Positions 1 through 9,275 are shown, counted from the stretch's first letter. The stretch: DNA of 64,000 bases from Streptomyces olivaceoviridis (GCF_014650115.1 NZ_BMUI01000019.1:124001-188000), one strand, 5' to 3'. The notes: generated by a model not told the origin, from the sequence alone. A program made the numbers and translations.

Positions 1-25
1 ATCGCGACCACCCGGAGAAGCGAAC

Positions 26-766
26 ATGCATGCGATTGTCATGGCGGGCGGAAAGGGTTCCCGTCTCGGCGCGTTGACGCGAAACCTCCCGAAGCCCCTG
101 ATGAAGATGGGCGACGACTCGATTCTCGGCATCATCACCCAGCAGTTGCGCCGTGCCGGATTCGACCGGCTGACCTTCTGCGTGTCGCACTTCGGCGAAC
201 TCGTGGAACGCGACTTCGGTGACGGCGAGCGGTTCGGCGTGGCGATCGACTACTGCTGGGACCGCGATCCGCTCGGCACCGCCGCACCCCTGCGCCTGGT
301 GCCGGACTGGACGTCCCCCGCCCTGGTGATGAACGGCGACATTCTGACCTCGACCGACTTCGGCGACCTGTTCGCGGCCCACCAGCGGCACCGGCCGATC
401 ATGACGGTGGCCGTCCGCCGCACCCAGATCCCCGTCGCCTACGGGGTGCTCGACCTGGACGAGGACGGCCGGGTGGCGCGCATACGGGAGAAGCCGCGCA
501 TCAACGTCGACTTCTCGTCGGGGATGTACGTGATCGACCCCGCCGTACGCGCGTACATCCCGGCCGGTCACCACATGGACATGCCCACCCTGATCGGCGC
601 GGTCATCGACCGGGGTGAACGCGTCCGGGGGCACCGGGTCCTCGGGTCGTGGCACGACATCGGAACCCTGGGCAGCTATCACACCGCCGCGCGCGCGTTC
701 CTCGCCGACCCCGGCAGCTACGTCACAGCGGACCCGGACCCCGTCCAGAACGCGCGTCCCGCATGA
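26..766 (+). CDS. Sugar-1-phosphate nucleotidyltransferase
   Basis: Predicted to activate a sugar 1-phosphate as its NDP-sugar, using an NTP. The 246-aa protein opens with the nucleotide-binding signature MAGGKGSRLGALT followed by the KPL motif. It has an MNGDIL metal/nucleotide segment near residue 108, and the overall length fits the single-domain HddC/mannose-1-phosphate guanylyltransferase group with no C-terminal hexapeptide domain. It overlaps the next gene by 4 bases (ATGA), so the two are probably translationally coupled. It heads the sugar block of a biosynthetic cluster. Guanylyl- versus thymidylyl-/uridylyl-transfer cannot be decided by reading. Confidence 0.85.
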   Translation: MHAIVMAGGKGSRLGALTRNLPKPLMKMGDDSILGIITQQLRRAGFDRLTFCVSHFGELVERDFGDGERFGVAIDYCWDRDPLGTAAPLRLVPDWTSPALVMNGDILTSTDFGDLFAAHQRHRPIMTVAVRRTQIPVAYGVLDLDEDGRVARIREKPRINVDFSSGMYVIDPAVRAYIPAGHHMDMPTLIGAVIDRGERVRGHRVLGSWHDIGTLGSYHTAARAFLADPGSYVTADPDPVQNARPA

Positions 767-1821
767 GCCGCGTCCTCACGGTCTTCGGCGGCTCGGGGCA
801 GGGCCGGACGTCAGGGGCCGAACGGATGGCCTGGCGCACCACGTCGGCCCTCGCGCGCCGCGGGCACCAGGTGGCCACGCTCACCGACGCGCTGCCCCCC
901 GACGACCTGCGTACCGCGCACTGCCCGGTCTTCCGGTCCGTAGCGGAGTTGCTGTCCGACCGCCCCTGGCCGCGCCCCGACGTGGTGCACGCCTACGACG
1001 TCGCGCTTCCCCGAGCCGTGGCCCAAGCCCATGAGCTGGCCCGTGGCTGGAACGCCTCGTTCGTCCTCACCCCGGCCTCCGCGCCCGAGGTGTGGCCCGA
1101 CCGGGACCTGGGCGCGGCGCTGTGCCGCGAGGCCGGAGTCGTCTACACCCTGACGCAGGCGGAAACGGCCGCCCTGGAGGCCATGGGCGTGTCCGGCGCC
1201 CGTGTGCGCGCCCTTCCGCAGGCGCCCGACCTGGTCGGCACCCCGGACCCGGCCGCCTTCCGCGCACGGCGCGAACTGACCGGCGACCTCGTCCTGTTCC
1301 TCGGCCGGCGGATCGCCTCCAAGGGGTACCAGGTGCTCCTCGACGCCGCGCCACGGGTGTGGCAACACCTGCCGGACACCCTCTTCGTCTTCGCCGGCCC
1401 GGTCGGCGACGCCCAGGCGGCCCGAGCCTTCCGGGGCCCGCTCGACGCCCGTGTCGTCGACGTCGGCCTGCTGTCCGACCAGGAGAAACACGACGCGCTG
1501 GCCGCCTGCTCCGTGCTGTGCCTGCCCACCAGCGCCGACGTGTTCCCACTCGTGTTCGCCGAGGCGTGGGCCTGCGGCAAGCCCGTGGTGACGGGCCGGT
1601 TCCCCGGTGTCGGCGAGGTGGTGCGCGACGGTGTGGACGGGATCGTGGCCGATGCCCGCCCGGCGGCCGTCGCCGACGCGCTGCTGAGGCTGCTGACCGA
1701 CGGCACCGCCCGCCGCGCCCTCGGCACCGCCGGTCTGCGCCGTGTGCGGGCCGAGATGTCGTGGGACCAGGTCGTGCGCGCAGTGGAGCGCGGCTACCCG
1801 TCATCCGTCCCCTCTCCCTGA
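763..1821 (+). CDS. Glycosyltransferase, GT4-like
   Basis: Predicted GT-B retaining glycosyltransferase of 352 aa that moves a sugar from an NDP-sugar to a small-molecule acceptor. The start is the ATG overlapping the upstream stop. The N-terminal half carries a GxGxG-type loop (FGGSGQGRTSGAE). The C-terminal half has the donor-binding segment beginning LVLFLGRRIASKGYQ and the family 4 motif around FPLVFAEAWACGKPVV, with a glutamate in the E-x7-E region. It lies between the nucleotidyltransferase and the sugar aminotransferase, which suggests that it attaches the amino sugar made by this block. Acceptor unknown. Confidence 0.85.
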   Translation: MSRVLTVFGGSGQGRTSGAERMAWRTTSALARRGHQVATLTDALPPDDLRTAHCPVFRSVAELLSDRPWPRPDVVHAYDVALPRAVAQAHELARGWNASFVLTPASAPEVWPDRDLGAALCREAGVVYTLTQAETAALEAMGVSGARVRALPQAPDLVGTPDPAAFRARRELTGDLVLFLGRRIASKGYQVLLDAAPRVWQHLPDTLFVFAGPVGDAQAARAFRGPLDARVVDVGLLSDQEKHDALAACSVLCLPTSADVFPLVFAEAWACGKPVVTGRFPGVGEVVRDGVDGIVADARPAAVADALLRLLTDGTARRALGTAGLRRVRAEMSWDQVVRAVERGYPSSVPSP

Positions 1822-1843
1822 CCAGCAACGGAGGAACCGGCCC

Positions 1844-3025
1844 GTGGCCACCGCAGACACACCAGCTCCCCCCCACCGGGTCAACTTGGCCGACAACACG
1901 GTGAGTGCGCAGGAGATCGCAGCCGTCACCGACGTGCTCAGCTCAGGCTGGCTGTCCGCGGGACCGGTGACCCGGGACTTCGAGCGGCGGTTCGCAGCCG
2001 CCCTGGACGCTCCCGACGCCGTGGCCGTGAGCAGCGGCACCGCGGCACTGCACCTCGCCCTGTCGGCCCTCGGCATCGGACCGGGGGACGAGGTGATCGT
2101 CCCCTCGCTCACCTTCGTCGCCTCCGCCGCCATGGTCACGTTGCAGGGCGGTGTTCCCGTCTTCGCCGATGTGCTCTCGCCCGGCGAACCCACCCTCGCC
2201 CCGGCCGACGTGGCCCGGCTGATGACCGAGCGGACCAAGGCCGTCGTGGTGATGCACTACGGCGGATACCCGGCCCGAGCCCGGGAGATCACCGACCTCG
2301 CCCGAGCGCACGGCGTCCCGGTCATCGAGGACGCGGCCCACGCCCCCGTGGTCCGGACCCCGGACGGAGCGCTGGGCACCATCGGCGACATCGGCTGTTT
2401 CAGCTTCTTCGCGTCCAAGAACATGACGACGGGGGAGGGCGGCATGGTCGTGGCGCGGGACCCCGACGTCCTGGCACAGGTCCGGTCGGCGCGCGCCCAC
2501 TGCCTGACCCGCTCCACCTGGGACCGTATGCGCACGGGAGCCTCCGACTACGACGTACCGGGCCTCGGCTTCAACTACCGCCCCACCGAGATGGCCTCCG
2601 CCATCGGCCGGGTCCAGCTCGCCCGGCTCCCCGACGACCGCCGCATCCGCCGTGAACTGGCGCGCCGCTACCACGAGATGCTCCACGGGGTGCCGGGACT
2701 GACCGTGCCGTTCGCCGCGCACCGGGCGGACACGGCCCACCACCTCATGGCGGTCGTACTGCCGCCCGGGGTGCCGCGCCCGGAGGTGCAGGAGCTCCTC
2801 AAGGCGGCGGGGATCCAGACGTCCGTGCACTACCCGCCCACCCACCTGCTGTCGTACTACCGGGACGTCGTCGCAGGCCGCCGCGACCCCGCGACGCCCG
2901 AGCAGCGGCTTCCGGTGACCGAGGCGCTGGCGGGCACCCTGCTGTCGCTGCCCTTGCACGCACGGATGACCGCCGACGACGTGGCGTACGTGGCGGGGCG
3001 GCTCACCGAGGCGGTGAAGCGATGA
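1844..3025 (+). CDS. DegT/DnrJ/EryC1 sugar aminotransferase
   Basis: PLP-dependent aminotransferase of 393 aa expected to convert a keto-sugar (or keto-cyclitol) to the amino form, with Glu or Gln as likely donor. I chose the GTG start because a GGAGGA ribosome binding site lies 8 bases upstream; a longer reading would overlap the glycosyltransferase deeply. Visible family features are the SSGTAALH phosphate loop (about 63-70), IEDAAH with the pyridine-binding Asp near 163, and the Schiff-base Lys near 192 in FFASKNMTTGEGG. The stop overlaps the start of the next gene (ATGA). The sequence alone does not separate NDP-sugar from scyllo-inosose-type substrates. Confidence 0.88.
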   Translation: MATADTPAPPHRVNLADNTVSAQEIAAVTDVLSSGWLSAGPVTRDFERRFAAALDAPDAVAVSSGTAALHLALSALGIGPGDEVIVPSLTFVASAAMVTLQGGVPVFADVLSPGEPTLAPADVARLMTERTKAVVVMHYGGYPARAREITDLARAHGVPVIEDAAHAPVVRTPDGALGTIGDIGCFSFFASKNMTTGEGGMVVARDPDVLAQVRSARAHCLTRSTWDRMRTGASDYDVPGLGFNYRPTEMASAIGRVQLARLPDDRRIRRELARRYHEMLHGVPGLTVPFAAHRADTAHHLMAVVLPPGVPRPEVQELLKAAGIQTSVHYPPTHLLSYYRDVVAGRRDPATPEQRLPVTEALAGTLLSLPLHARMTADDVAYVAGRLTEAVKR

Positions 3026-4059
3026 GAGCCGTGGTCTACAGGGGGCCGGGGGAGGTCGAGGTCCAGGACGTGCCGGTGCCCCGTCCGCTCGGTCCCCGTG
3101 ACGCGGTCGTCCGTGTCACGCGCGCCGCCGTCTGCGGGACCGACCTGCACCCCTACCGCGGCGAGCTGCCCGGCTTCCCGGCGGGGACGGTGCTGGGCCA
3201 CGAGTTCGCCGGACGCGTCCACGAAGCCGGTCCCGAGGTGCCGTTCGCCGTCGGCGAGAGGGTCTTCGCGTCCGACGTCATCGCGTGCGGGCGGTGCTCC
3301 GACTGCCTGCGCGGCCGGCACTACCAGTGCGGTGCCGGATCCCTGTTCGGGTATGCGGACGTGGCCGGCCCCTCGGTGGCCGGCGGGCAGGCGCAGTACG
3401 TCCGCGTGCCCTTCGCCGACGTCGTGCTCGCCCGCACCCCGGACTCGGTGACCGACGAGCAGGCACTGTTCGTCGGTGACGTGCTCACCACCGCGTACGC
3501 CGGCGTCCGCGCGGCCCGGTGCGAGCCGGGTGACGTGCTGGGCGTCGTGGGGGCGGGGCCCGTCGGGGTGCTCGCCGCACGGTGCGGCGCCCTGGCCGGG
3601 GCCGCGGAGATCGTCGTCGCCGAGCCCGATGCGCGACGACGGCAGCAGGCCGCCGAGTTCGGTGTGCGTGCCGTCGCCCCCGCGGACTTCGCCGAGGCGC
3701 TGCGCGCGGCCACCGGCGGTCGCGGCGCCGACGCGGTGATCGAGGCCGTCGGCAGTGATACCGCGCTGGCCTGCGCGCTGGACGCCACGGGCCCGTGCGG
3801 CACCGTCGTCGCGCTGGGCGCCCACCACTCGACGGCGATGCCCTTCCCCACCGGGCAGGCGTTCGCCCGCGAGCTGTCGGTACGTTTCACCGTGGGCAAC
3901 CCGATCGCCCTGCGCGACCGGGTGCTCGGGGTGATCCGCGCGGGCGTCGACCCCGGCGGCATCGTCACCCACCGCCTCCCGCTGGAGGCGGCAGCCGAGG
4001 CGTACCGGCTCTTCGACCGGCACCGGGCCTTCAAAGTGGTGCTGGAGTGCGCCTCCTGA
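3022..4059 (+). CDS. Zinc-dependent alcohol dehydrogenase, MDR family
   Basis: Medium-chain dehydrogenase of 345 aa predicted to oxidise or reduce a hydroxyl of the sugar or cyclitol intermediate with NAD(P). Catalytic zinc ligands appear as Cys38 and His60-Glu61 in GHEF. The structural zinc loop has Cys89, Cys92, Cys95 and Cys103 in the order CGRCSDC...YQC. The Rossmann motif is GVVGAGPVGVLAA. It is coupled to the aminotransferase by a 4-base overlap. Pairing with a DegT aminotransferase is typical of sequential oxidation and transamination of a sugar or cyclitol ring. It is the last forward gene before a strong hairpin. Confidence 0.87.
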   Translation: MRAVVYRGPGEVEVQDVPVPRPLGPRDAVVRVTRAAVCGTDLHPYRGELPGFPAGTVLGHEFAGRVHEAGPEVPFAVGERVFASDVIACGRCSDCLRGRHYQCGAGSLFGYADVAGPSVAGGQAQYVRVPFADVVLARTPDSVTDEQALFVGDVLTTAYAGVRAARCEPGDVLGVVGAGPVGVLAARCGALAGAAEIVVAEPDARRRQQAAEFGVRAVAPADFAEALRAATGGRGADAVIEAVGSDTALACALDATGPCGTVVALGAHHSTAMPFPTGQAFARELSVRFTVGNPIALRDRVLGVIRAGVDPGGIVTHRLPLEAAAEAYRLFDRHRAFKVVLECAS

Positions 4060-4086
4060 ACGGCCCGGTGGACCCTGTCCACGGAC

Positions 4087-4138
4087 GGCGGGGGCCGTCT
4101 GCCGCCGGGACACCTCCCGGCGGCAGACGGCCCCCGCC
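4087..4138. terminator. Bidirectional hairpin terminator
   Basis: A 24-bp perfect inverted repeat (4087-4110 and 4115-4138, loop CACC) sits between the convergent alcohol dehydrogenase and nucleotide-sugar dehydrogenase genes. There is no long U-tract, as is common in high-GC actinomycetes. Position and symmetry favour termination in both directions. Confidence 0.85.
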
Positions 4139-4146
4139 CTACCGGC

Positions 4147-5469
4147 TCAGCCGCTGCCGAACCTCTTGTACGCGACGCCTTCGGCGTCCCGGAGCGCCGG
4201 GGCCAGCACCCCCCACACGTCGAAGACCAGGGCCGGCGCGCGCATCCCGGCCCTGATCGCGTCGATGCCGATCCGCTCCGCGTAGCGGGGGTGATCCACG
4301 AGGAGCACCAGCGCGTCCGCGCCGTCCAGTCCCTCGGGGACACCGACCGGTTCGAACCCGAGCCCCGCGGTCTGCTCCTCGCCGACGACGAAGTCGTGGC
4401 CGGCCAGGGCGCCGACCCGGCCGCGCAGGGCCCGGGCGATCTCGGCCGCCGCCGTTCCCCGTACGTCGTCGGTCTCGGGCCGGCCCTTGTACGCCATGCC
4501 GCAGACGAAGACCTTGGCCTCCTTCGGCGGACGGCCCTTCTCGGCCAGGGCCTTCAACACGTGATCGGCGACGAACTGCGGCACACGCTCGTTGACCGCA
4601 CGGGCGGCCTGCACCATCGGCGGGTGGTACCCGGCCGCCTGCGCGCCGTGGATCAGCAGGTAGGGGTCCTTGGTGAGACAACTTCCCCCCACGGTCCCGG
4701 GCCGGGACAGGTCGGGGCGCGGATAGCGCAGGTTCGCCGCGGCGACGACCTCGTTGCCGTCGACACCGAGCGCGTCGGCCATCAGGGCGATCTCGTTCCC
4801 GAAACCGTAGATGAGGTCGGTGTGCGCGTTGCACACCAGCTTCACCATCTCCGCCGGCTCAAGGGCCGAGACGACCACCCGGTCCGCGGACACGAGGGCG
4901 AACAACTCCTCCGCGCGGGCCGCGGAACGCTCGTCGACGCCGCCGATCACCTGGGGCAACGAGGAGAGCTCTTCGAGCGCCCGGCCCTGGATCGTCCGCT
5001 CCGGGCAGAAGGCCAGGAGCGGTCGGCGCACCCGCTCGCGCAAACGCGGGAGGACGTGCTGCCGGCAGGTGCCCACCGGCACCGTGCTGCGCACGACCAC
5101 CAAGGTGTCGTCCGCGACATGGGCCACGGTGTGTTCGACGGCCGCCTCCAGATGGCGCAGGTCGGGGCGTTTGGTCTGCGGGTCGACAGCGGTGCCCACG
5201 CAGATGACGACGGCGTCCAGGCCGCCGTCGGGGAGGGCGTCGACCACCCTGAAACGGTCCTCCGGCAGCGTGCGCAGCAGTTCGGCCACTCCCGGCTCGA
5301 ACAGCGGGGGCTGTTTCGCGGCGAGCGCCGTGCGTACCCGCGGGTTCGTCTCGACGCCCACGACCCGCGCCCCGGCACGGGCCAGCGACACCGCAAGTGT
5401 CAGTCCGACGTATCCCAGTCCGATGACGGCGACAAGGGGGGTGTCCCGCCGTGCGCTTGAGTCACTCAT
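4147..5469 (-). CDS. Nucleotide-sugar dehydrogenase (UDP-Glc/GDP-Man DH family)
   Basis: Predicted four-electron NAD-dependent oxidation of an NDP-sugar to the uronic acid. The 440-aa protein has an N-terminal Rossmann motif VIGLGYVGLTLA, a middle segment EMVKLVCNAH with Lys210 and Asn214, the catalytic Cys264 in GGSCLTKDP, and a C-terminal UDP-binding domain (CGMAYKGRPETDD). The PERTIQGRALEEL segment resembles WecC/ManNAc-type dehydrogenases more than classical UDP-glucose dehydrogenase. It overlaps the upstream AMP-ligase gene by 8 bases and is the last gene of the reverse operon. The product may be a uronate or amino-uronate building block. Confidence 0.87.
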   Translation of the reverse strand: MSDSSARRDTPLVAVIGLGYVGLTLAVSLARAGARVVGVETNPRVRTALAAKQPPLFEPGVAELLRTLPEDRFRVVDALPDGGLDAVVICVGTAVDPQTKRPDLRHLEAAVEHTVAHVADDTLVVVRSTVPVGTCRQHVLPRLRERVRRPLLAFCPERTIQGRALEELSSLPQVIGGVDERSAARAEELFALVSADRVVVSALEPAEMVKLVCNAHTDLIYGFGNEIALMADALGVDGNEVVAAANLRYPRPDLSRPGTVGGSCLTKDPYLLIHGAQAAGYHPPMVQAARAVNERVPQFVADHVLKALAEKGRPPKEAKVFVCGMAYKGRPETDDVRGTAAAEIARALRGRVGALAGHDFVVGEEQTAGLGFEPVGVPEGLDGADALVLLVDHPRYAERIGIDAIRAGMRAPALVFDVWGVLAPALRDAEGVAYKRFGSG

Positions 5470-7006
5470 GGTCTTTGTCCTCGCTCCCGCTGGGCTCGGT
5501 CGTCCGGCCCTGTGCGGCCGGTACGGACGTGGTGGGGCTGGTGGCTCCGTCGGTCGCGGTGCCGGCGGTCGCGGCGCGCACGCGGCGGCGGTCGACCTTG
5601 CCCATCGAGGTACGCGGCAGCCGGTCCACGACGTGGAAACGGTGCGGGACCTCGTAGGGCAGCAGCCCGCGCGTACGGCAGAACCGGGCGAGGTCGGCGA
5701 CCGTCGTCCCCGGGTCGGGTACGACCACCGCCTCCATGTGTTCCTCCGCCCCCGGCGCGGCCACTCCGTGGACGTGGACCTCCCGTACGGCGGGGTGTTC
5801 GGCGAGGATCCGCTCGATGCGGCGGGGGTTGACCTTCCTGCCCCCGACGTTGACGAAGGTGCTCTTGCGTCCGATCAGGAAGACGCGTCCCTCGGCGTCG
5901 ATCCTCGCCACGTCGCCGGTCCGGTAGAAGCCGTCCTCGGTGAGCGGGGGACCTCCCGGTTCCGCCGCGTAGCCCGACAGGAGCGTCGGCGTGCGCACCA
6001 GGAGCTCACCCTCACCGCCGGGCGGCTCGACGCGCAGGCCGACCCCGGGCGCGGCCACGCCCACGGCGTTCGCGGGCCAGGCTTCGGCGTGGCCGGGCTG
6101 GACGGCGATGAGTCCGGTCTCCGTGCTCCCGTAGATCTGCCGGACCGGCACTCCGAGACCGCTCGCGGCCTCGGCCGCCACCGCCGGGGCGAGCGGTCCC
6201 CCCGAGGACAACGCGACCCGGAGCGCCGGGGGCCGGTTCCGCGTCCGGAGCACGCGGGTCAGCAACTCGTAGACCAGCGGTGTGCCCAGCAGCACCGTGG
6301 CACCCGCGTCGAGCCCGTCCAGCAGCGGCCGGAGCCCGAACCGGGGCAGCGCCCAGAGGCCGGCCCCCGACACCAGGGCGGCCATCAGCCCCCCGACGAG
6401 GCCGAAGGAGTGGGCCGCCGGCACGGCGGTGAGCAGGGTGTCCCCGGGGCCGAGCCGCAGGACGTCCCCGTAGGTGCGGGCACCCCGCAGCACATGGCGC
6501 AACGGCTGCCGTACGACCCGTGGTTCGCCGGTCGAACCGGACGTCATCTGGAGGATCTCGCCGTCCCGGCCGGCGGCCGGGCGCCGGAACTCGCCACGGC
6601 ACTCCTCGTAGGTGAGGTACGTGTTCGGGTCCGGCGCGTCCGGCGCCGTGGCCGGGGGCCCCACCACGGTCGACGGTGCGAGCCGGCGCAGCGCCGATCC
6701 CGGGTCGGCGAGGTAGGAACTCTCCTCCTCGATCAGCAGGAGGTCCGCCCCCGTCAGGGCGAGTCCGACGACGGTCACGATGCTCTCGGCGCTGCCGTCC
6801 ACCCGTACGACGACCGGTGACCGGTCCGCCGTGATCCGGCCGCCCGCGGCGACGGACAGCACGTCGGCGCAGAACTCGGCCCGGGTGAACGTCCGGTGCC
6901 GGCCGTTCGCCGTCGCCGTCCGCAGGGCGACCGCGTCCGGCGCCGCGTCCCGGTGCCGGCACAGGGCGGTGTACAGCTCGGAGACGGCTGTCGGCGCGTC
7001 CGTCAT
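5462..7006 (-). CDS. AMP-dependent acyl/aryl ligase
   Basis: Class I adenylate-forming enzyme of 514 aa predicted to activate a carboxylic acid as an acyl adenylate and pass it to CoA or a carrier protein. Visible motifs are the P-loop-like MTSGSTGEPRVV (A3), the YGSTETG motif (A5), YRTGDVARID (A7) and the C-terminal Lys in PRTSMGKVDRRRV (A10). The ATG was chosen because upstream codons are arginine-rich and low-quality. It starts 22 bases after the PPTase gene, so the two are probably co-transcribed. With a free-standing ACP in the cluster, loading an acid onto that ACP is plausible. Substrate unknown. Confidence 0.85.
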   Translation of the reverse strand: MTDAPTAVSELYTALCRHRDAAPDAVALRTATANGRHRTFTRAEFCADVLSVAAGGRITADRSPVVVRVDGSAESIVTVVGLALTGADLLLIEEESSYLADPGSALRRLAPSTVVGPPATAPDAPDPNTYLTYEECRGEFRRPAAGRDGEILQMTSGSTGEPRVVRQPLRHVLRGARTYGDVLRLGPGDTLLTAVPAAHSFGLVGGLMAALVSGAGLWALPRFGLRPLLDGLDAGATVLLGTPLVYELLTRVLRTRNRPPALRVALSSGGPLAPAVAAEAASGLGVPVRQIYGSTETGLIAVQPGHAEAWPANAVGVAAPGVGLRVEPPGGEGELLVRTPTLLSGYAAEPGGPPLTEDGFYRTGDVARIDAEGRVFLIGRKSTFVNVGGRKVNPRRIERILAEHPAVREVHVHGVAAPGAEEHMEAVVVPDPGTTVADLARFCRTRGLLPYEVPHRFHVVDRLPRTSMGKVDRRRVRAATAGTATDGATSPTTSVPAAQGRTTEPSGSEDKDHE

Positions 7007-7028
7007 GGGCGGGGTCCGTTGTGCGGAT

Positions 7029-7865
7029 TCAAGGCTGGGTCTCTCCTTCGGTGAGGTCCACGAAGCGGTTTCCGGCGCTCGGGCCCGGATCGCCGCCCGC
7101 CGGGCCTGGCGCTGTGCCGAGGTGGCACGCGAGGTCCGAGGGGCGCAACCGCCTTCGGCGCACGGCGTACGGTTCGGGGCCGGCCATCGCGACCGCGGCC
7201 CGGTATCCGGCCGGGGCGTCGAGGTCGCGTACCAGCCAGGGCGCGGGCAGCCGTCCGGTGGGGTCGTCGACGAGCCGTACGTCGCCGTCACCCGCGACGG
7301 GCAGGCCGAGTCCCAGCGCGAGACGGGCGCCGGCCGCCTTCACGCACGCCTCCTTCCGGGTCCACAACCGCAGGCTGGTGTCCCTTCGCCGCCCCGGCGC
7401 GGCCGAGGCCACCAGCGCGCTCTCCTGCGGCGGGAAGTACCGGGCGGCGAGTGCTTCGGCCGCGCCGCCGGGACGTCCCCCCTCGATGTCGACGCCCACG
7501 TCCCGGCCGCCGCCGGTGACCGCGAGGAGCACCGCGCCGCCCGAGTGCGTGAGGCTGAACCGCAGCCCGTCGCCGTCCACCAGCTCCGGCTTGCCCCACC
7601 TTCCGGCGCGCAGCCCCAAGCGGTCCGGCGCCGTTCCCCGGTACCTGCCGAGGATCACGCGCACGGCACCGTGCACGGCGACGAAGGACCGCGCACGGCG
7701 TGCGTCGGGGAGGCCGGAGCAGCGCCTGCGCGCCGCCGCGTCCAGGACGGTGGCGAGCTGGTCGGCGACCTCCGGCGGTGCGTCCGGGGCGATGGTCCAG
7801 AGGTGCACCTCGCGGGCGGAGGGCGGGCGCTCGCGGACGGCGAGGAGGTCACCGTCATCCCACAT
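7029..7865 (-). CDS. 4'-phosphopantetheinyl transferase, Sfp type
   Basis: Transfers the phosphopantetheine arm of CoA to the serine of a carrier protein. In this 278-aa protein the magnesium ligands are in GVDIE (Asp126, Glu128) and the second signature is WTRKEACVKA (168-177), the classical W-x-x-KE-A-x-x-K arrangement. A His in SLTHSGG near 107 precedes them. The size fits the two-pseudodomain Sfp group rather than AcpS. It follows the ATP-grasp gene by 12 bases and lies in the same cluster as a single ACP, its most likely partner. It could also serve other carriers in the genome. Confidence 0.9.
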   Translation of the reverse strand: MWDDGDLLAVRERPPSAREVHLWTIAPDAPPEVADQLATVLDAAARRRCSGLPDARRARSFVAVHGAVRVILGRYRGTAPDRLGLRAGRWGKPELVDGDGLRFSLTHSGGAVLLAVTGGGRDVGVDIEGGRPGGAAEALAARYFPPQESALVASAAPGRRRDTSLRLWTRKEACVKAAGARLALGLGLPVAGDGDVRLVDDPTGRLPAPWLVRDLDAPAGYRAAVAMAGPEPYAVRRRRLRPSDLACHLGTAPGPAGGDPGPSAGNRFVDLTEGETQP

Positions 7866-7877
7866 CCGCTGCCCGCC

Positions 7878-9275
7878 TCACCCGGTCACCGGGCGGCCGG
7901 CGAGTGTCCCGAGCCGCCGCGCCAGTTCCCGGTCCAGTGCCTCGGCCCGGCTCGGCGAGCCGGCCACCACCACGGCGTACAGACGCCCCTCGAAGGTCTC
8001 TCCCGGCGAGGACCCGTCGGCCGGGGCGCCCGCGTTGACCGTGGCGAAGCAGTTGATCAGCACGCCGCCGTCGGTCCCGTCCACGAGCAGGAGGCCGTCC
8101 AGGAGGGCGCGCAACTCACCGAACGGCAGCCGGCGCCGAAGCCGTACCGGATAGCGCTTGGCGAGAGCGGTCTGGTCCGCGTCGAAGAACATCGCCCTGA
8201 GCCGTTCCTGGTACGTGGACATGTTGTTGCGCGCGTTGATCTCCAGCACGGGGTACAGCCGGTCGTCCTCGGTGATCAGACCGTCGACGCCGACGACGCC
8301 GAAGTAGCCGTCGGCCGCCAGGGCCCCGCCCAGCGCGTGTGCCGCCTCGCGGACTCCGTCCGACTGGGCCTCGGTCAGCCGGACCGGCATCCGGTGACCC
8401 TGGTGGGAACCGCCTTCGGTCAGGGCCTCCTTGACGAAGTCGTACCGCACGGAGCCGTCGCGTCCGACGGTGAACTGGTAGTTGAGATCGGTGCGTTTGG
8501 GCAGCCACTCCTCCATGACCAGACCGAGGCGCCGGTTGCCGGAGCGCTGCGCGCGCCGCGCGATCAGGCGCCGCACCTGACGGAGCCTGGCCTCGTCCCG
8601 CACCACGAGGAGGCCCTTCCCGGAGACCCCGTAGGCGTCCTTGAGCACCACGGGACGGCCCGCACCGAGCCAGGAGGCGGCCCGTTCGCACGCGGCGTCG
8701 AACTCGTCCGCGTCCCGGCAGACCATCCCGGCCGGCTGGGGTATCCCGAGGCGGTCCGCGGTGAGACGGCTGTAGATCTTGCTGTTGACGCGCTTGCAGA
8801 CGGCGGCCGTCGGACCGGCCGCCCGCAGCCCGCAGCCGACGGTCAGCCGTTCCTCGTCCTCGGAGATGCCGTGGGCCCACAGATGGGCGCGGACCGCGGC
8901 GAGGCCGCGCAGGGTGGCGAGCAGGTCCGGGTCTGCCAGCGCGTCCTGCGTGACGGTGCGCGCCGGGTCCGGCGCGCGGGGCGTCAGCACGGTGGGGACG
9001 GCCAGGCCGAGGCCGTGCAGGTAGGCCAGGAACTCCGGGTCGGGTGCCGCCTTGAGCAGGACGTAGTCGCCCGCTCCGGCGAGCGACAGGGCCAGCTCGT
9101 CCATGTGGTTGACGATGGCGCGGCTGCCGTTCATGGCCATGTGCGGCAGGCCGGGTTCCGAGGCGCCCCAGTGCTCCTCCACCTCGAAGTTCCCGACCAG
9201 GACGAGCGGCCGGTCGGACGCTCCGGTGAGCGCGGTCCGCAGCCCGGCAAGAACGGGGTCGGACAGTGTCCGCAC
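7878..9275 (-). CDS. ATP-grasp amino acid ligase (BtrJ/PGM1-like)
   Basis: ATP-dependent carboxylate-amine/thiol ligase of 465 aa. I chose the GTG at 9275 because GAAAGGAG lies 8 bases upstream; the longer GTG reading at 9293 would overlap that site. An N-terminal pre-ATP-grasp domain (about 1-190) leads to the ATP-grasp core with VVLKDAYGVSGKGLLVV, the glutamate-rich LVMEEWLPK, and the metal-binding EINARNNMSTY. This matches the preATP-grasp families that include peptide ligase PGM1 and, as I recall, butirosin BtrJ (L-Glu:ACP ligase). With the ACP and BtrK-like decarboxylase nearby, loading an amino acid on the ACP is the best inference; amide ligation is the alternative. Confidence 0.72.
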   Translation of the reverse strand: MRTLSDPVLAGLRTALTGASDRPLVLVGNFEVEEHWGASEPGLPHMAMNGSRAIVNHMDELALSLAGAGDYVLLKAAPDPEFLAYLHGLGLAVPTVLTPRAPDPARTVTQDALADPDLLATLRGLAAVRAHLWAHGISEDEERLTVGCGLRAAGPTAAVCKRVNSKIYSRLTADRLGIPQPAGMVCRDADEFDAACERAASWLGAGRPVVLKDAYGVSGKGLLVVRDEARLRQVRRLIARRAQRSGNRRLGLVMEEWLPKRTDLNYQFTVGRDGSVRYDFVKEALTEGGSHQGHRMPVRLTEAQSDGVREAAHALGGALAADGYFGVVGVDGLITEDDRLYPVLEINARNNMSTYQERLRAMFFDADQTALAKRYPVRLRRRLPFGELRALLDGLLLVDGTDGGVLINCFATVNAGAPADGSSPGETFEGRLYAVVVAGSPSRAEALDRELARRLGTLAGRPVTG

